Shown here: one piece after another, positions 45,590-57,500 of the stretch
Layout: each line of letters starts with the position of its first letter
How positions within the stretch are numbered: position 1 is the first letter of the stretch
NCBI GenBank assembly: GCA_025917655.1
Contig: CP084614.1
Span: 2,666,001-2,730,000, forward strand
Direction of reading: 5' to 3'
Source of the DNA: Chlorella sorokiniana
Taxonomy: Eukaryota; Chlorophyta; Trebouxiophyceae; Chlorellales; Chlorellaceae
Length of the DNA stretch: 64,000 nt
Program-made: the position numbers and the translations under genes
The notes under the pieces: generated by a model
Seen by the model: the letters and a program-made list of their open reading frames with translations, nothing else
Databases searched by the model: none
Told to the model about the DNA's origin: nothing

Positions 45590-45963
45590 TCAGAGGGTCA
45601 GCGGAATTGTGCGCTGGTCGCCGCCCAGCTGCACCAGGCGGCGTCCGTAGGCAGAGATGAATTGTGTGGTTCGAGAAATCTGCTCCTTAGGACAGACCAA
45701 GGTCTCTGCAACGGATGCGCGCTGGCAGGATGGATGGAACAGCGGGATAGGGCACAACAGGGTTGTCCGTCTGTGCAGTTGTCCTGTGCACTACAATCAG
45801 GAATGGAGAAATCGGTTTCGCGCGCAACTGAGGTGCTGGCGCCGGCGCCTTGGTTGGCGGCGGCGGCCCGCGTTATCAGGGAGGCGTCCTGCCACATCTG
45901 GGTCCACCTCTGACTGATGCGGCCGTGTGTGAAGGCCTGTTCCTGCAAATCAGTATACTCCAT
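45590..45963 (-). CDS. Small unknown protein, upstream ORF of a possible dicistronic gene
   Basis: Start ATG 45963. The first 46 codons (MEYTDLQEQAFTHGRISQRW...) look protein-coding. If spliced at a gttgcg donor near 45825 to an acceptor before 45679, in phase zero, the product is 75 residues and ends QLGGDQRTIPLTL at TGA 45590-45592. Left unspliced, the frame is 121 codons and ends at 45598. Either way it stops within 11 bases of the next ATG on the same strand. Function is unknown and no membrane segment or motif was recognised. Confidence 0.45.
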
Positions 45964-46707
45964 GTGAGAGGGTGGCTCGCTTAAGATCGAGCAAGGCCTG
46001 CTGGCAAGTTTGAAAGTTCACCCTCCCTTGGAAATGCACATTGGCCACACCCATGTCCGTCCATGCATGACGTCATATGACGTCCATTGTGATCCGATGA
46101 TTGCGGAGGAAAGCATCCTATCCAGACTTTTGCACTAAAATTTGCATGATGTTGTTTGCCTGCTGTATGAAGTGATGTTTTGCCACATCCCGCCCTCTGG
46201 CTTGAAAAGCCGAGCCAATTGAGCCGACATCGTCAGACTGTCGGGATGTTCCTTGCAGGGATGTAGTGTGCTCCACCATCCACTGGTGACTTCCACAATC
46301 CGTGGCTTCAGAAAGAACCATATCAGTTATGAATGGGAACGCAGCGTCACGAGCGGGATGGGATCAGGCCGCTGACAGCCGACCTGCCCCCACGCAGTCT
46401 TCCTTCAACAGCATGTCCAACATGTCGACCCCCATCCTCTCGACGAGCGCTTGCCTCGCTGTTTCTCGGTCATAGACCATTACAATGCATCGATCAAACA
46501 GTTTTGCGGCCTTTCCTAGCTCCATGGCTGGCAGTCTCGATTTTCATGCCGAAGTGGAAAACCAGCTCGTCCCTTGGTTTTTTTCTGGAGCTCTGCAGGT
46601 ATAACCCGTAACCCCTTTATACACCGAGTACGCCGGGATCTCGATCAAGAGCGGAGGCCTCGTTTAGTCGGCCTGCCCCCGCCCGAAGGGCCCATCAGCC
46701 TCTCGCC
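45964..46707. promoter_or_regulatory. Divergent interval upstream of the small ORF and ATAD3
   Basis: A 744 bp head-to-head region with two closely spaced bZIP-type sites (46068-46085). No other gene is supported. Confidence 0.5.
46068..46085. promoter_or_regulatory. Tandem CRE/bZIP sites
   Basis: TGACGTCA (perfect palindrome, 46068-46075) followed by TGACGTCC (46078-46085). The repeat spacing is 10 bp, one helical turn, so two dimers could bind on the same face. The pair is 105 bp upstream of ATG 45963 (minus) and about 620 bp upstream of the ATAD3 ATG. Confidence 0.5.
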
Positions 46708-49700
46708 ATGGCTCTCCGCGCCGTTGCTTCAGGCGCCCGCTCGAGTCTGCTTCTGGGCTTCTCTGGCGCGGCGCTGGGCACCACTGTGGCGGCATGCGCC
46801 GATGACACCGCCAAGATGTTCGATCCTGAGGCTCTTGAGCGTGGTGCAAAGGCATTGCGCGAGATACAGGCCAGCCCTTATGCCAAGAAGGTGAGCGCGG
46901 GTGATGGCGCCACGCCGCTGCCGCCGCCGCCTGCCTGCCGCTGCCTGCCGCCCGCCGCCAGCTGACGCGTGAGCGAGCGAGCTGGCCGCCCTCTCTGCAG
47001 GTGTTTGAGCAAATCAAAGCACAGGAGGCCACCAAGCAGCAGGAGCTGCGGGCCAAGGAGGCAGAGTTCAAGGCTCAGGCGGAACAGGCAGCCATTGTGA
47101 GCCCAGCTGCCGAGCCTGCTTGCCCGAGATTGGCGCGCTGCTGCTGCAGCGACGCTGGGATGCCAGAATTCGGGAGATGGTTTTGATCAGCAGCCGCGGC
47201 CACAATTTACTCTTCTTGGGCCCGCTTCGGTTCCACACTGCCCCCGCACTGACGCCACCTTGGCCATCCCCCCCAAAATCAGCAACACGAAAAGTTCGGT
47301 GGGAGGAGCAGCGGCGCGCGATGCAGCAGGACGCGCAGACCAAGGCTGAGCTGGCGCGGTACCAGGATGAGCTGGCGCGGAAGCGCATGGAGGTTGAGCA
47401 CGAGAAGCAGCGGCAGCGCAACGGGGAGCTCGTGGCGCTGCAGGTGCGGGAGTAGGGGGACAGATGGGGAGAGAGTGCGGCTGGGAAGCGTGTGCGCATG
47501 CCGCACTTCTGGTTCGGGTGCTGGCTCTGTTGTGCCCTGCTGTGAGAGTGTGTCTGTCGATGATGTTGTCGATGTGTGAGGGTGGGGGCGCAGCAGACCG
47601 GGCGGGGTGGCCTGCATGGTGCAGATAGGTTGGGGCGCTGGTAGCCCACCGCAACCCAGGGGCTGCCGCCGTCCTTGCCTGCGAATGCCCCCCCCCCCCA
47701 CACACACACACACACCCCACCCCCACCCGGCCTCCCCCGGCCTCCTTCCCTCCACACACACACACATACAGATGCACACACACCACCACCCCCACCCCCG
47801 ACCCCAGGCACCCACCTCTCCGTTTGCTGCCTCACCCGCCTGCCTTGCCCCCATGTCGCTCCCACAGGAGGAGTCGTCTAAGCGGTCCGAGGTGGAGAAG
47901 GCTCAGATCGCGCAGCAGATAGAGGCGGAGCGGCGCGCCACCGAGAAGTACAAGGCGCAGCTGGAGAAGGAGGTGCAGCGGGAGCGGGCGCTGGCGGAGG
48001 CGGAGGGGCGGGCGGAGGAGCGGCGGCGCAACAAGGACATCTACAGAGAGTGAGCTGCGCTTCCGGTTCGGTTTCGGTTGAGCTGTGGCTCCAGTTGCTC
48101 GAGCTGTGCTTTCGGTTGGTCAAGGCTGTGGCTGCTGGCGGCTGGGGCATGCCTGTGGTATGGGCCGGGGTCCACGCTGGGGTCCAGGCTTGCAGCTGCA
48201 GGCAGGCAGGCGGGCGGGCGGTTGTTGGTCCACTGCAGCCTGCGGTGCCGCTGCTTGCCTGGAGGGTGCGGCAGGCCCCCTTCCTCCACCCCCACCTGTG
48301 TGCCTCATTCCCCTTTCCCGCGGCCTCCATTGCTCAACCTGCTGCTGCTCGTGAACAGCAGCAGTCCGAGCGTCGTCCCGACCCTTGACGCCGCCCCTTC
48401 CACTCCGCCGCAGGGAGCTGCAGCTGAAGCTGGAGGAGGACCGGCGGCGGCTGGTGGAGGCCATCAACGCCGCCTTTGGCAACCTGGGCTCCGCCGCCCG
48501 CTCGCTGCTGACGGAGCGCGACAAGCTGCTGGCGGCGGTGGGGGGGCTGTCGCTGCTGGCGCTGGGGGTGTACTCGGGTGAGGGGAGGGGAGCGGGCGCC
48601 TGCCTGCCTGGTTGATGCGGTTGTCCGAAAGTGGGGTGCCTGCAAGCCATGCTGGCTGCTCTGCTGGGGACACCCCACCGCGGCCAGTCCAAGCCAAGCG
48701 TGCCTGCAGTGGCGCAAACCGCTCAAGCAACCAGTGCACAAGTGTACAGGCCATCACCTCCCGCCGCCGTCGCTGCGCCCCTTTCCCCCTGCAGCCCGCG
48801 AGGGCACGCGTTCCGCGGCCAAGGCCTTTGACCGCTGGTTCGGCACGCCGCGCCTGGTGCGCGAGACGAGCCGGCGGCCGCTGCTGGGGCGGGGGGGCGG
48901 CGCCGGTGGAGAAGAGCGTGGAGGAGGTGAAGCGAGACTTCTCAGACATTGTGCTGGAGCCGCGGCTGCAGGTGAGCAGCACGGGGGTGCTGGTGTTTGG
49001 GGCAAGGAGCCCACTGCGGCTGCAGGTGGGCGGGGTGTGTGTTAAGGCGGCAAAGATGCCGCGGCTGCGAGTGGGGCAGGGGTGGTGCTAGCGGCAAAGA
49101 TCCCACTTGTAGCTGTCCCAAACCTGTTCGTTGATTGAAAGAAAATCTGAAGGCTGGCAGATGGCCATGCGGGCCCGGATGCGAACACAAGCGCATGCCG
49201 CCGCTGCTGCGCTGCGGACGCGTGCTGTTGAGCCCCGCTGGCCCCGCCTGACAGCGTCGGCCCCCCGCCGCCGCAGGACCACGTCCGCTCGCTGGCGGCG
49301 CTGACGGCCAATGTGAAGCGGCACGGCGCTCCCTTCCGCCACATGCTCTTCTATGGTGGGTGTGCAGGGGCCGGGGGAGGGAGAAATTTTGTGCTTGGGT
49401 CTTTCTGCATTCGTTATTTTGTGGATGGGTGATGGCTCTACGGGCAGGCAGCTACGTGGTTCTGCGTGATCAGTGCAATTGCAAACGGTGTGCGGGTCCG
49501 CATGCGCGCCCTCTCCTCCCCCGCCGGCAGCAGCATTTTGCGCTGCTCCTGCGCTTTCTGTGTTTTTTGCGTTCTTTTCACCATCACCCCACACACACGT
49601 ACACTCTCCCTCCCCAGGGCCCCCGGTACCGGCAAGACGATGGCGGCCAAGCGCCTGGCGCGCACCAGCGGCATGGACTACGCAATACTCAGCGGCGGCG

Positions 49701-51699
49701 ACGTGGCGCCCCTGGGCGGCGGCGCCGTCACACAGGTGGGTGCCGGTCACACCGGGCGGCGGCGCAGCACAGAGGCAGGCTGTGCTGGCAAGGTGGCAGG
49801 GCAGCCGTTCGCACCGAGCGGCGGCGCAGCAGAGAGGCAGGCCGTGCTGGCGAGACGGCAGGGCAGGCTGCCACCTGCCTCTTGTGTAGTCGGAGACTTG
49901 TCGTTCTGGCTGCAGCCTGGGTTGGCCAGCTGCCCGTTGACCCTCACTGTGACAGGGGAGGCCCACACACTAACACACACACACATGTACGCGCCACTGC
50001 AATTACTTTTGCCTCCTCCCCCCTCCTCTGCAGCTGCACGACACATTTGACTGGGCTGAGCGCTCGCGCAAGGGCCTGCTGCTGCTGGTGGACGAGGCAG
50101 ATGCCTTCCTCAGTGAGTGTTTGTGTCTCTGTTATATGCTTGTTAAGGCATTAGATTCAGCGGATCTGAGCTTTGGTTGCCTTGCTGGCGCCGCTGCAGC
50201 GTGCTTAGCCTGCGGGCACTTGTCGCCTTCCTGCCGGCCAGCGCTGTTCCCCTTCCCTGAGCCCACCTTTCCGCTGCTCCTGCTTTGCAGGCCGCCGCGG
50301 CGGCAACCTCACGGAGGGCAGCCGCGCCGCCATCAACGCCTTCCTGTACCGCACAGGTGCGTGCAGGCCGGCTCCCTGTACCGCAGAGCGCCGCCTGCCT
50401 TCCTTTCTGCCGCCGCTGTGGCCATTGCAGCGGGCACCGCCCGCTTTCAGCGCTCTTCGCTTCCCGCATGCCTTATCCCATTTCTTTCCTCGCTCTTTCC
50501 CTGTTCCCATCGCTCGCCGCGCATGCTTGCTGGCATTACCGGAATTTGCATGCTGGCCCCAGCCACCGCTGCCCTGCACTGCAACACATGGCGCCGTGCC
50601 CCCCCAAACCCCAACCCTCACCCTGCATCCCTCCTCCCCACGACTGCCGTTTCCCGCGCTGCTTTATATTGTTGTTCCCTGCGCTGCTTTGTAATGTTGT
50701 TTACTGCGGCTGCTTTCTGCCCGCAGGCGAGCAGTCCCGCGACTTCTGCGTTGTGCTGGCCACCAACCGCCCCTCCGACCTGGACCCCGCCGTCATCGAC
50801 CGCACCGACGAGGCCCTGGAGTTTGGGCTGCCGGAGGAGGCGGAGCGGTGGGTGGGGGCCGTCTTTGGCTGTGGGTGGTCTTTGCGGGAAGAAGAAGAAG
50901 AAGGGAAGAAGCCGCTGCCAAGGGAGGCTGAATGCTTGGGGGGGTGGGGGCGGCGAGAGGAAAATCACTGCCGAGGGAGACTGAATGCTTGGCTCCCGTG
51001 AGGCTTGTGGCTGGAAGATGTGAAGTCAGCCAAGAATGCAACTGTGCCCGCCGTGGTTGCCCCCTCGCTGCCCGCAGCTTCCGCATCCTGCAGGTGTACT
51101 TTGAGCAGTACATCTTGAAGGCGGGCCGGGCGGGCGGCGGCGCGGCGCCGGCGCGACCCGCGGCCTGTGGGCGCGCCTGTCGGCGGCGCTACGCGGCCGC
51201 AAGGGCGGCCCGGACGCCATCGCGGTGCGGGACGTGAGCGAGGAGGACCTGCGCTGGGCGGCGCAGCAAACAGAGGGCTTCTCAGGCACGTGTGCAGCTA
51301 GCTGGCCTTGCACTAGAGCCGCCTGCCGCCGCCGCCATGCCCACGCCCCCGGCCGCCAAGGCTGCCACGGCTGCTGTCGGGCGCTTGCGCCTCTGCGCCT
51401 CCCCGCTGCTCTGGCTGCGCCCTCCTTGTGGTAGCTGGAGGCTCATTAAATCGGCTCCCCTGCGCCCTCCTTGTGGTATCTTGAGCCTTATCAAGTTATT
51501 AGATCGGTTCCCCTTGCCCCCCACCCGTGCAGGGCGTGAGCTGGCCAAGTTCATGGCCAGCGTGCAGGCCATGGCCTACGGCAGCCACAACGCCGAGCTG
51601 TCCTCCGCCGCCTTCCGTTCCATGGTGCAGTCCAAGGTGCGGGAGCACGCAAAGCGGCGGTCCTTCATCCAGGCGGGCGGCGGCGACGCGCCCTACTGA
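46708..51699 (+). CDS. ATAD3: Mitochondrial AAA ATPase ATAD3
   Basis: Inner-membrane AAA+ protein that supports mitochondrial DNA organisation and membrane contacts. Thirteen exons: 46708-46890, 47001-47096, 47283-47443, 47868-48049, 48414-48577, 48795-48971, 49277-49355, 49618-49735, 50034-50112, 50291-50356, 50727-50847, 51078-51285 and 51533-51699; about 600 residues, the family length. The N-terminal part is ATAD3 coiled coil ([36 protein letters not shown]). A membrane segment ([16 protein letters not shown]) follows, then the AAA domain: P-loop split across an intron, Walker [13 protein letters not shown], sensor [20 protein letters not shown], and C-terminal [20 protein letters not shown]. 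Frame repairs: one base near 47294, a G run at 48890-48898, one C at 49620-49624 (P-loop) and near 51145. The last intron uses a GC donor. Confidence 0.95.
49745..49872. repeat. Imperfect direct repeat inside an ATAD3 intron
   Basis: Two tandem units of about 65 bp (cgggcggcggcgcagcacag and agcggcggcgcagcagagag starts) lie in the intron after the P-loop exon. They are non-coding and explain several spurious short frames. Confidence 0.7.
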
Positions 51700-52735
51700 G
51701 CCGCGGCCGCCTGCAGCGCATGCCGCGCGCCGCGCCGTGCTCGGCCCCGGCATCGAGGCGCTGACACGGACCCTCCCTGGCCGCTCTCGGCTTTGGTCTG
51801 CTCCCGCTGCTGCTCTCAGCTCTGGTTCCGCTCCCGCTCTCGGCTCAACGACCCGCTGCCCCTGCAATTTTCCGTGTGTGGGCTCTATTGAGCCCCACAT
51901 CTGAACTCGATGAAGGAATGAATGCATTCATCATTTTTACAGCTGCAATGTGAGGCTGTAAACGACTTTCACAGTCGTAGATTGAAGGATGTTGAGTGCC
52001 CGGCTTAAACGCCAGGCGGCAAAGCATGGCAGATGGTGCACAGGTGCAGGCGACGAGCAAGCTCGCAACGTTTCATGTGGAATCATTCGCCACACTCGTC
52101 AAGCTGAACAGCGTCTGCCCCGCGTAGGAGCCAGAGCCCCTAAGGGGGCGCTGCGTGGCGTGCCCGGCACGTGCCAGCTGGAGGCGCCGATGGCCCTGCA
52201 GTCTCGTTTGCAGTGGTTAAGTCGCAGCGGGATTGGCTGGGTGCACGGGCTTGGTGACCCACGGGCCTTCAACAATGGCAACATTGGCACTGCTGTGCTT
52301 CTTACCAAAGCGATGTGCACCTCCAGCGTAGCAGGTGGCGCGCCATGGCGGCATGCCGCGGCAGCACTTGCGCGCGGTAGGGATGATGGATATTGTCAAC
52401 TCCAGCGAACAGAGTTGTGAACCTGATCCTCCCCTGCCATACTTAGGTGCCTGTCCCAGTTTCTGCGGGGCGGGGGAGGCGACTTGCACGCGAGTGGGCC
52501 TGCGAGGCGTGAGCACTCGCTGCATGTGACTGGCATTTTCAATTGCCCTTACCGATGCACGCCTCGCGGAATCCGGTCGCGCGTGGGCAGCCCCGTCCTT
52601 GTTGCTCTCCGTTATCGGCTGGCAAATGAACACCTGGGATGCTTTCATGTGCTGAACTGAGGAGTCGCTGAGGCCGCCAAGCAGCGCTAACAGCTGACCT
52701 GTGCGCGCTGCCCCTTCTTCAGGTTGGCGTCAACT
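51700..52735. other. Intergenic region after ATAD3
   Basis: About 1.04 kb. It contains TGTAA at 51957-51961, 258 bases after the ATAD3 stop. No gene is supported. Confidence 0.5.
51957..51961 (+). terminator. Candidate poly(A) signal TGTAA for ATAD3
   Basis: Coding-strand TGTAA 258 bases after the stop codon. Confidence 0.4.
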
Positions 52736-53912
52736 ATGGCTGCGCAGTTGCCTGACGCCGTGTTATGTGAGATCATGCGCCTCTTAGACGAGCAAGACAG
52801 GTATATCACACTCAGTAAGCCAGTGGCCGTGGGATCCCTGCCCAATCCCTTGCGCAAAGAGCTGACGGCTGCGGGGCTCCATGCTTACTCTCTGGTACCT
52901 GAAGTGCCCAGCCGTCTGCCTGCAGGTTCCGCTGCGCATGCGCGTGCCAGGCCTGGCACCAGGCGGTCAACTCGCCTCCGCTTTTGGAGGACATCTCTGT
53001 CGTTTTTGCTTCAAGCAGCCGTGAGAAGTTGGTGGGACGTCTGCGCTCGTTCAAGGAGTGGTGTGAGCGGCGTGGCGCAGGCAACGTGCAGCGCCTGCGG
53101 GTGGAGCTGAAAACCCCTGGAAAGACCATGAAGTGGGTGCAAAGGCGGCAGAGGCGGAGGTGCAGGACCTGCTGGGCGCCGCGCTGTGCGCGCTGGGCAG
53201 CAGCCTGCACGACCTGAGCCTCAAGATCGATGGCATGGACTGGATGCTGCAGCAGAAGCACATGCAGGCGCTGACCGGCCTCACCCGCCTGGCTGTGGCT
53301 GGCTATTTGCCGCATGACTTGATTGCGGTTGATGGCTCGCTGGAACACCAAACGGCGCTGCGAGAGCTGGATCTGTATGCAAATGTGGATCGTGAGGTGT
53401 TGAGGAGCGTGCTGGCCCACTCGCTGACCTCCCTGGCGTTAATCACCAACTTTGACGAGGCATACATTCCCAAAGAGGCAAGAGTGCGCTGTTGCCGCCA
53501 CAGACTGTGCTGAGCTTTGAAGGTTGGGTGCATGTTGAGTGGCAGCTGACATTTGTAACAACCGTGCGAGCCGCACGCTAGGACTGGCTGTGCGTATGCT
53601 GTGCAGGTGGGCCTTCTCACCACCCTGCGATCATTGAGCATTGGAGCTGGGCCAAGTTCAGATAAGGAGTTTGCGCCACTGGAGCGCCTCACCGGCCTGC
53701 AACACCTGGTGCTCTCTGGCCCAGATCACTACTACCCCGCCTGCCTCTCCTCTCTCAGCAACCTCACCAGCATTCACATCGAGGAAGAGCCCTACGACCG
53801 TTATAACACTGATGGAAGCTGGTTCAACCTGGCGCGGGCGCTGCGGCATCTGCCCGCCCTGCGCAAGGTGGACACGCCGCCGTTTCCCGAAGAAATGGGC
53901 GCGCTGGCGTAG
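52736..53912 (+). CDS. F-box / leucine-rich-repeat protein
   Basis: Probable substrate adaptor of an SCF ubiquitin ligase; the target is unknown. Exons 52736-52800, 52926-53477 and 53607-53912; about 307 residues. ATG 52736 was chosen because the F-box follows at once: LPDAVLCEIMRLLDEQDR, then across the intron FRCACACQAWHQAVNSPPLL. The rest contains irregular LRR-like units (SLHDLSLKIDGMDWM, LTGLTRLAVAGYL, QTALRELDLYANVDREVL, LTTLRSLSIGAG, LTGLQHLVLSG, LSNLTSIHIEEEP). One missing G near 53118 joins VELKTPGK to DHEVGAKAAEAEVQDL. The second intron starts GCAAGA, a GC-AG intron. The gene ends LRKVDTPPFPEEMGALA. Confidence 0.85.
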
Positions 53913-54502
53913 CGGCTGCAAGCATCGTTGGCATGCCATGAAAGTGTCAACGAATTGCTGACAGTTTCACTCTGACAGTGGTGGTACACAAGGGGGATAA
54001 GGCAGTTCCTGGTTACGCAGCACACGCAGCCTGCTCCCGTCGCGGCGGTGCGGGGCGGTGCGGGGCAGGGCGGGCGTTCGCAAGTGTGATCACTTGCAAA
54101 CCCGCTTTTTCCAGCGGCATAATGCTGTCGAACAAAAGCTGCGTCGTGCTCCGCATCCGTTGTCAACACGCGACCATCGTACACCTGGGGAACTGCTTGG
54201 CAGGACACGTCGGCGCCTGGCGCGCTCTGCGCGCTGCCCAGCGGGCTCTGCTGCAATGAGCGCAGCACACCTCTCCGGGACTTATCCAAGGTCAACTTGT
54301 GTCCTGCATTATTTTTTAACGGATATAAGAGGCTTGTGGCACTCAAAACCAAGTTCAAGTCGTGTCTTTCCCGCCGGCGAGCGGCTGAGCTCTCGTACAG
54401 GCGGACCATAGCGAGATTCATCCATGAATAGGTCGCACGATCGCCCCCCGCCTTCCGTCGTCCGCACTGAGCCCGGCTGCAGGCGTGCCGCCGCTGCCTG
54501 AT
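53913..54502. other. Intergenic region before the kelch gene
   Basis: 590 bp. An acceptor-like ggctgcag just before 54482 suggests that a 5' exon of the kelch gene may lie here, but none could be defined. Confidence 0.4.
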
Positions 54503-57500
54503 ATGGTGCAGACGCTGTGGCGCCGCGAGCCCGGCTTCCCGGCCCTCGCGCGAGCAGGCCATGCCACCTGCGTCTGCGACGGCAAGCTGCTGGTGTTTGG
54601 GGGTGAGCGGGGCGAGGTTGGGGCTGCTGTGGTGGCGGCAGGGTCGCTTAAACATGCCGCAACCGCACTCGCTCGCATCCTTTCTCTTGCTGGCTGACAG
54701 TCGTGTGACTGCCGTTTCTATGCCAGGGCGCACCAAGGAACACTTCTTTTCAGATGTATGGGCCTTCGACCCTGCCACTCGCGCCTGGGAGCTGCTGTGC
54801 GACAGCTGGCCCGATGCGGCGCCCGCAGGCGCGCGCGCGCCGCCGCGGCCGCGACGGCCCTGGATGCTTTCCTCCCTGGCTGGGTCCCTACGCCTCACCC
54901 CCCGCTGCTCATTCCAGTGCACAGCTCCTGCCCCCGAACAGAAATATCTGCCTCACCATTGCTGCTTCCCGCGACTCTGCTTCCCATCAGTGAACCTGAC
55001 CCGCGTTGCCCCCTCGGCCTGCCCGCCGCCGCTGTGCAGCTACCACACGGCCACCCCCGTGGGCGGGAGGTGTGGGTGCTGGGCGGCAGCGGCGCCGACG
55101 AGGTGCAGGGCACAGCCCTGGCCTTCGACCCGCGCACGCGGCGCTGGCGCACGCCGCAGCTGCGGGGCGACGTTGCGCTGCTGCGGCGCACCGCCCACGG
55201 CGAGTGCGCCCACCCGGGCCGCCCAGGCTGCCTGCTGCTGCAGGGCGGGTACGGGGCCCCGGATGCGGCGGCGGCGGCGCCGACGCAGGAGTACAGGCGC
55301 GTTAAACCCCATGTTTAGCCGCTTTCCGGGGCATTTCTCCCGGCAGGCTGTCCTTTGGGCTTGTGCTGCCGGCTGCTGTCAGGCCTGCTCGCGGCAATGA
55401 TGCAATGCGTGCTGCCCTCGCCTCCCGCACCGCCGCACACACCCCCCCCCAAACACACACACACACAAGCACACAAGCACACCCCAACCCCCACCTTCCC
55501 GCAGCTACCTGAACGACATCGTGGAGGTGAACACCCGCACCGGTGTGGTTCGCCGCCTGGCCCCGCGGGCGCCCCCGACCCCGCGCCTACCACGCCCTCG
55601 CCGCCGCCGGCTCCTGCTGCCTGGTGCTGGCGGGTCGAGCGGGCAGCAGCCGCCTGGTCAAGGGGCGGCAGCTGGTGGCGGCTTATGACGCTGCCGCCAA
55701 CAAGTGGCTGGCGCCGGGTGGGTGGGTGGGTGGGTGGGGGGGGGGGCCTTTGCCTTCACCGCCAGGCACCCTCGGCATTGTCGCTATGGCAAGCACAGCT
55801 GATTGCCCGGTGGACTTCCTCTGAGACTCACGCCGAGTGTCACGCCACGCCACGTATCCCTCCACCCCCTGCCCTCCATTCCATCCCAGCAGGGGCGGTC
55901 AGCGGCGAGCTGCCCCCCCCCGCAGCAGCCTGCGCGCGGCGCCCTGCCCCGGCGGCGTGCTGGTGTTTGGCGGCGCGGTGGATCGCGGCCACAAGGCGGC
56001 CGACCTGCACCTGCTGGAAGTCGGCTCCTGCGGGCGGCTGGCCTGGCGGCGGCTGCTGCCCGGGCGACCTGCCGCCGTGCGGCGGCGGCGGCGGCGTGAA
56101 CGGCGGCGGCGAGGAGGGGTGGCCGGCGGCGCGGGCCGCTCACGCCATGGAGGCGCTGGGCGGCCGGCTGTACGTGCTGGGCGGGTATGGGGAGGTGAGG
56201 AGGTTCTTGGCAGCTTCATGGCAGCTTCTCATCCTAGTCCTACCTGTCCTGGCGGGAGCGGCGTGTCGGCTGCGGCCGCAGGCGCGACAAAGCGCCAAGC
56301 CTTCAGTCTGGCAGCAGGGCCACCAACAAGTTTTCCACACCGAATGCTTCTTGTACCCGCCAAGCAACTCGTCCCTTCAGCAGGTTGCTGCTGCGCCGCT
56401 GTTGTACCGCCTGCAGGCCAGGCAGTACACGGGCGACTGCTGGAGCGTGTCTCTGGAGGTGGCAGGCGGCGAGGATGGTGGGTGGGTGGGTGGGTTGTCG
56501 TTTGGGGGCGTGGGCGGGGTTAAAACCGCGCAGGACTCTCCCTTCTTGCTGCCTGGAGGTTGCAAGAGCTGCTCAGAGCCAGGTCCTGCCGCTCATTTTT
56601 CTTCATCCGCCCTTCACCCACCCCTGCAGCCCCGCCGGCCTCCGGGGCCGCGCAGCAAAACTGCCCGGCCCGCCCCAGCGGCGGCAGCCAGCCCCCGCGC
56701 CGGCGCCGGCGGCGTCGCAGTGGCGCGAGGCCCGGCGCAGCCGCCCGCAGCCGCCTTTGCCTCGCCGCCGCACCCCAAGCGCCAGCGGCCGACGGCGGCG
56801 GCCGTCCCCGCCTCTGAACCGCCCGCTTGGGGGCGGCGCCGTCTGCCGCTGGCGGCCTGCCTGCGGTCGGCACCGAGCCGCCCGCAGCCAGCCCCCGCTG
56901 GCCGCAGCAGGCGGCGCAGCTGCCGGCGTGTTCACCGCTGCTGCAGCAGCAGCAGCAGCAGGCGCAGCAGGCGCAGGCGCAAGCGGCAGCGGACCAGCGG
57001 CTGGCCGACCTGCAGGCGGCGCTGCAGCAGCAGCAGGTGTCGTCGGCGGCGCGGGAGCAGCTCATTGCAGACCTGCAGAGAGAGAACTCGGAGCTGCGGT
57101 CACGCTGCGCCCGCTGGGAGGCGGCCGCGCAGCAGCGGCAGGTGGAGGCGCGGGGCGCGCAGGCCGTGGCAGCGCAGCACACCACGCAGGTGGGTGGCTG
57201 TCGCTTTTCTCTTGTTCTCCCTTGAGGTGCTGAGGTGCTGAGGTGCTGGCCTCACAGGCCTGTGCTGGCTGCAAACCGCAGCCCCCTCTGCCGCCGTTCT
57301 CTGCCTTGTGCATCGCGGCCCAGCCTCGCCTTGCCCTCGCCCGGTGCCCTGTGCCAGGTGGCGGAGCTGCAGCTGCAGCTGGCGGCGACGGCGGCGGAGC
57401 GGGATGCCGCCCGCGCCGCCGCCGCCGCTGCCGCCCGCGCCGAGGAGGAACTGGCTGAGCTGCGCTGCCAGCAACGCAGGTGAGGGGAAGGAGTGGCAGC

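Noticed and set aside
49745-49872. Repeat-rich open frames between ATAD3 exons
   Set aside because: They fall inside a well-defined intron and come from a local tandem repeat.
53801-54922. 373-codon minus-strand frame over the F-box and kelch junction
   Set aside because: It is antisense to conserved F-box/LRR and kelch exons and has no domain features.
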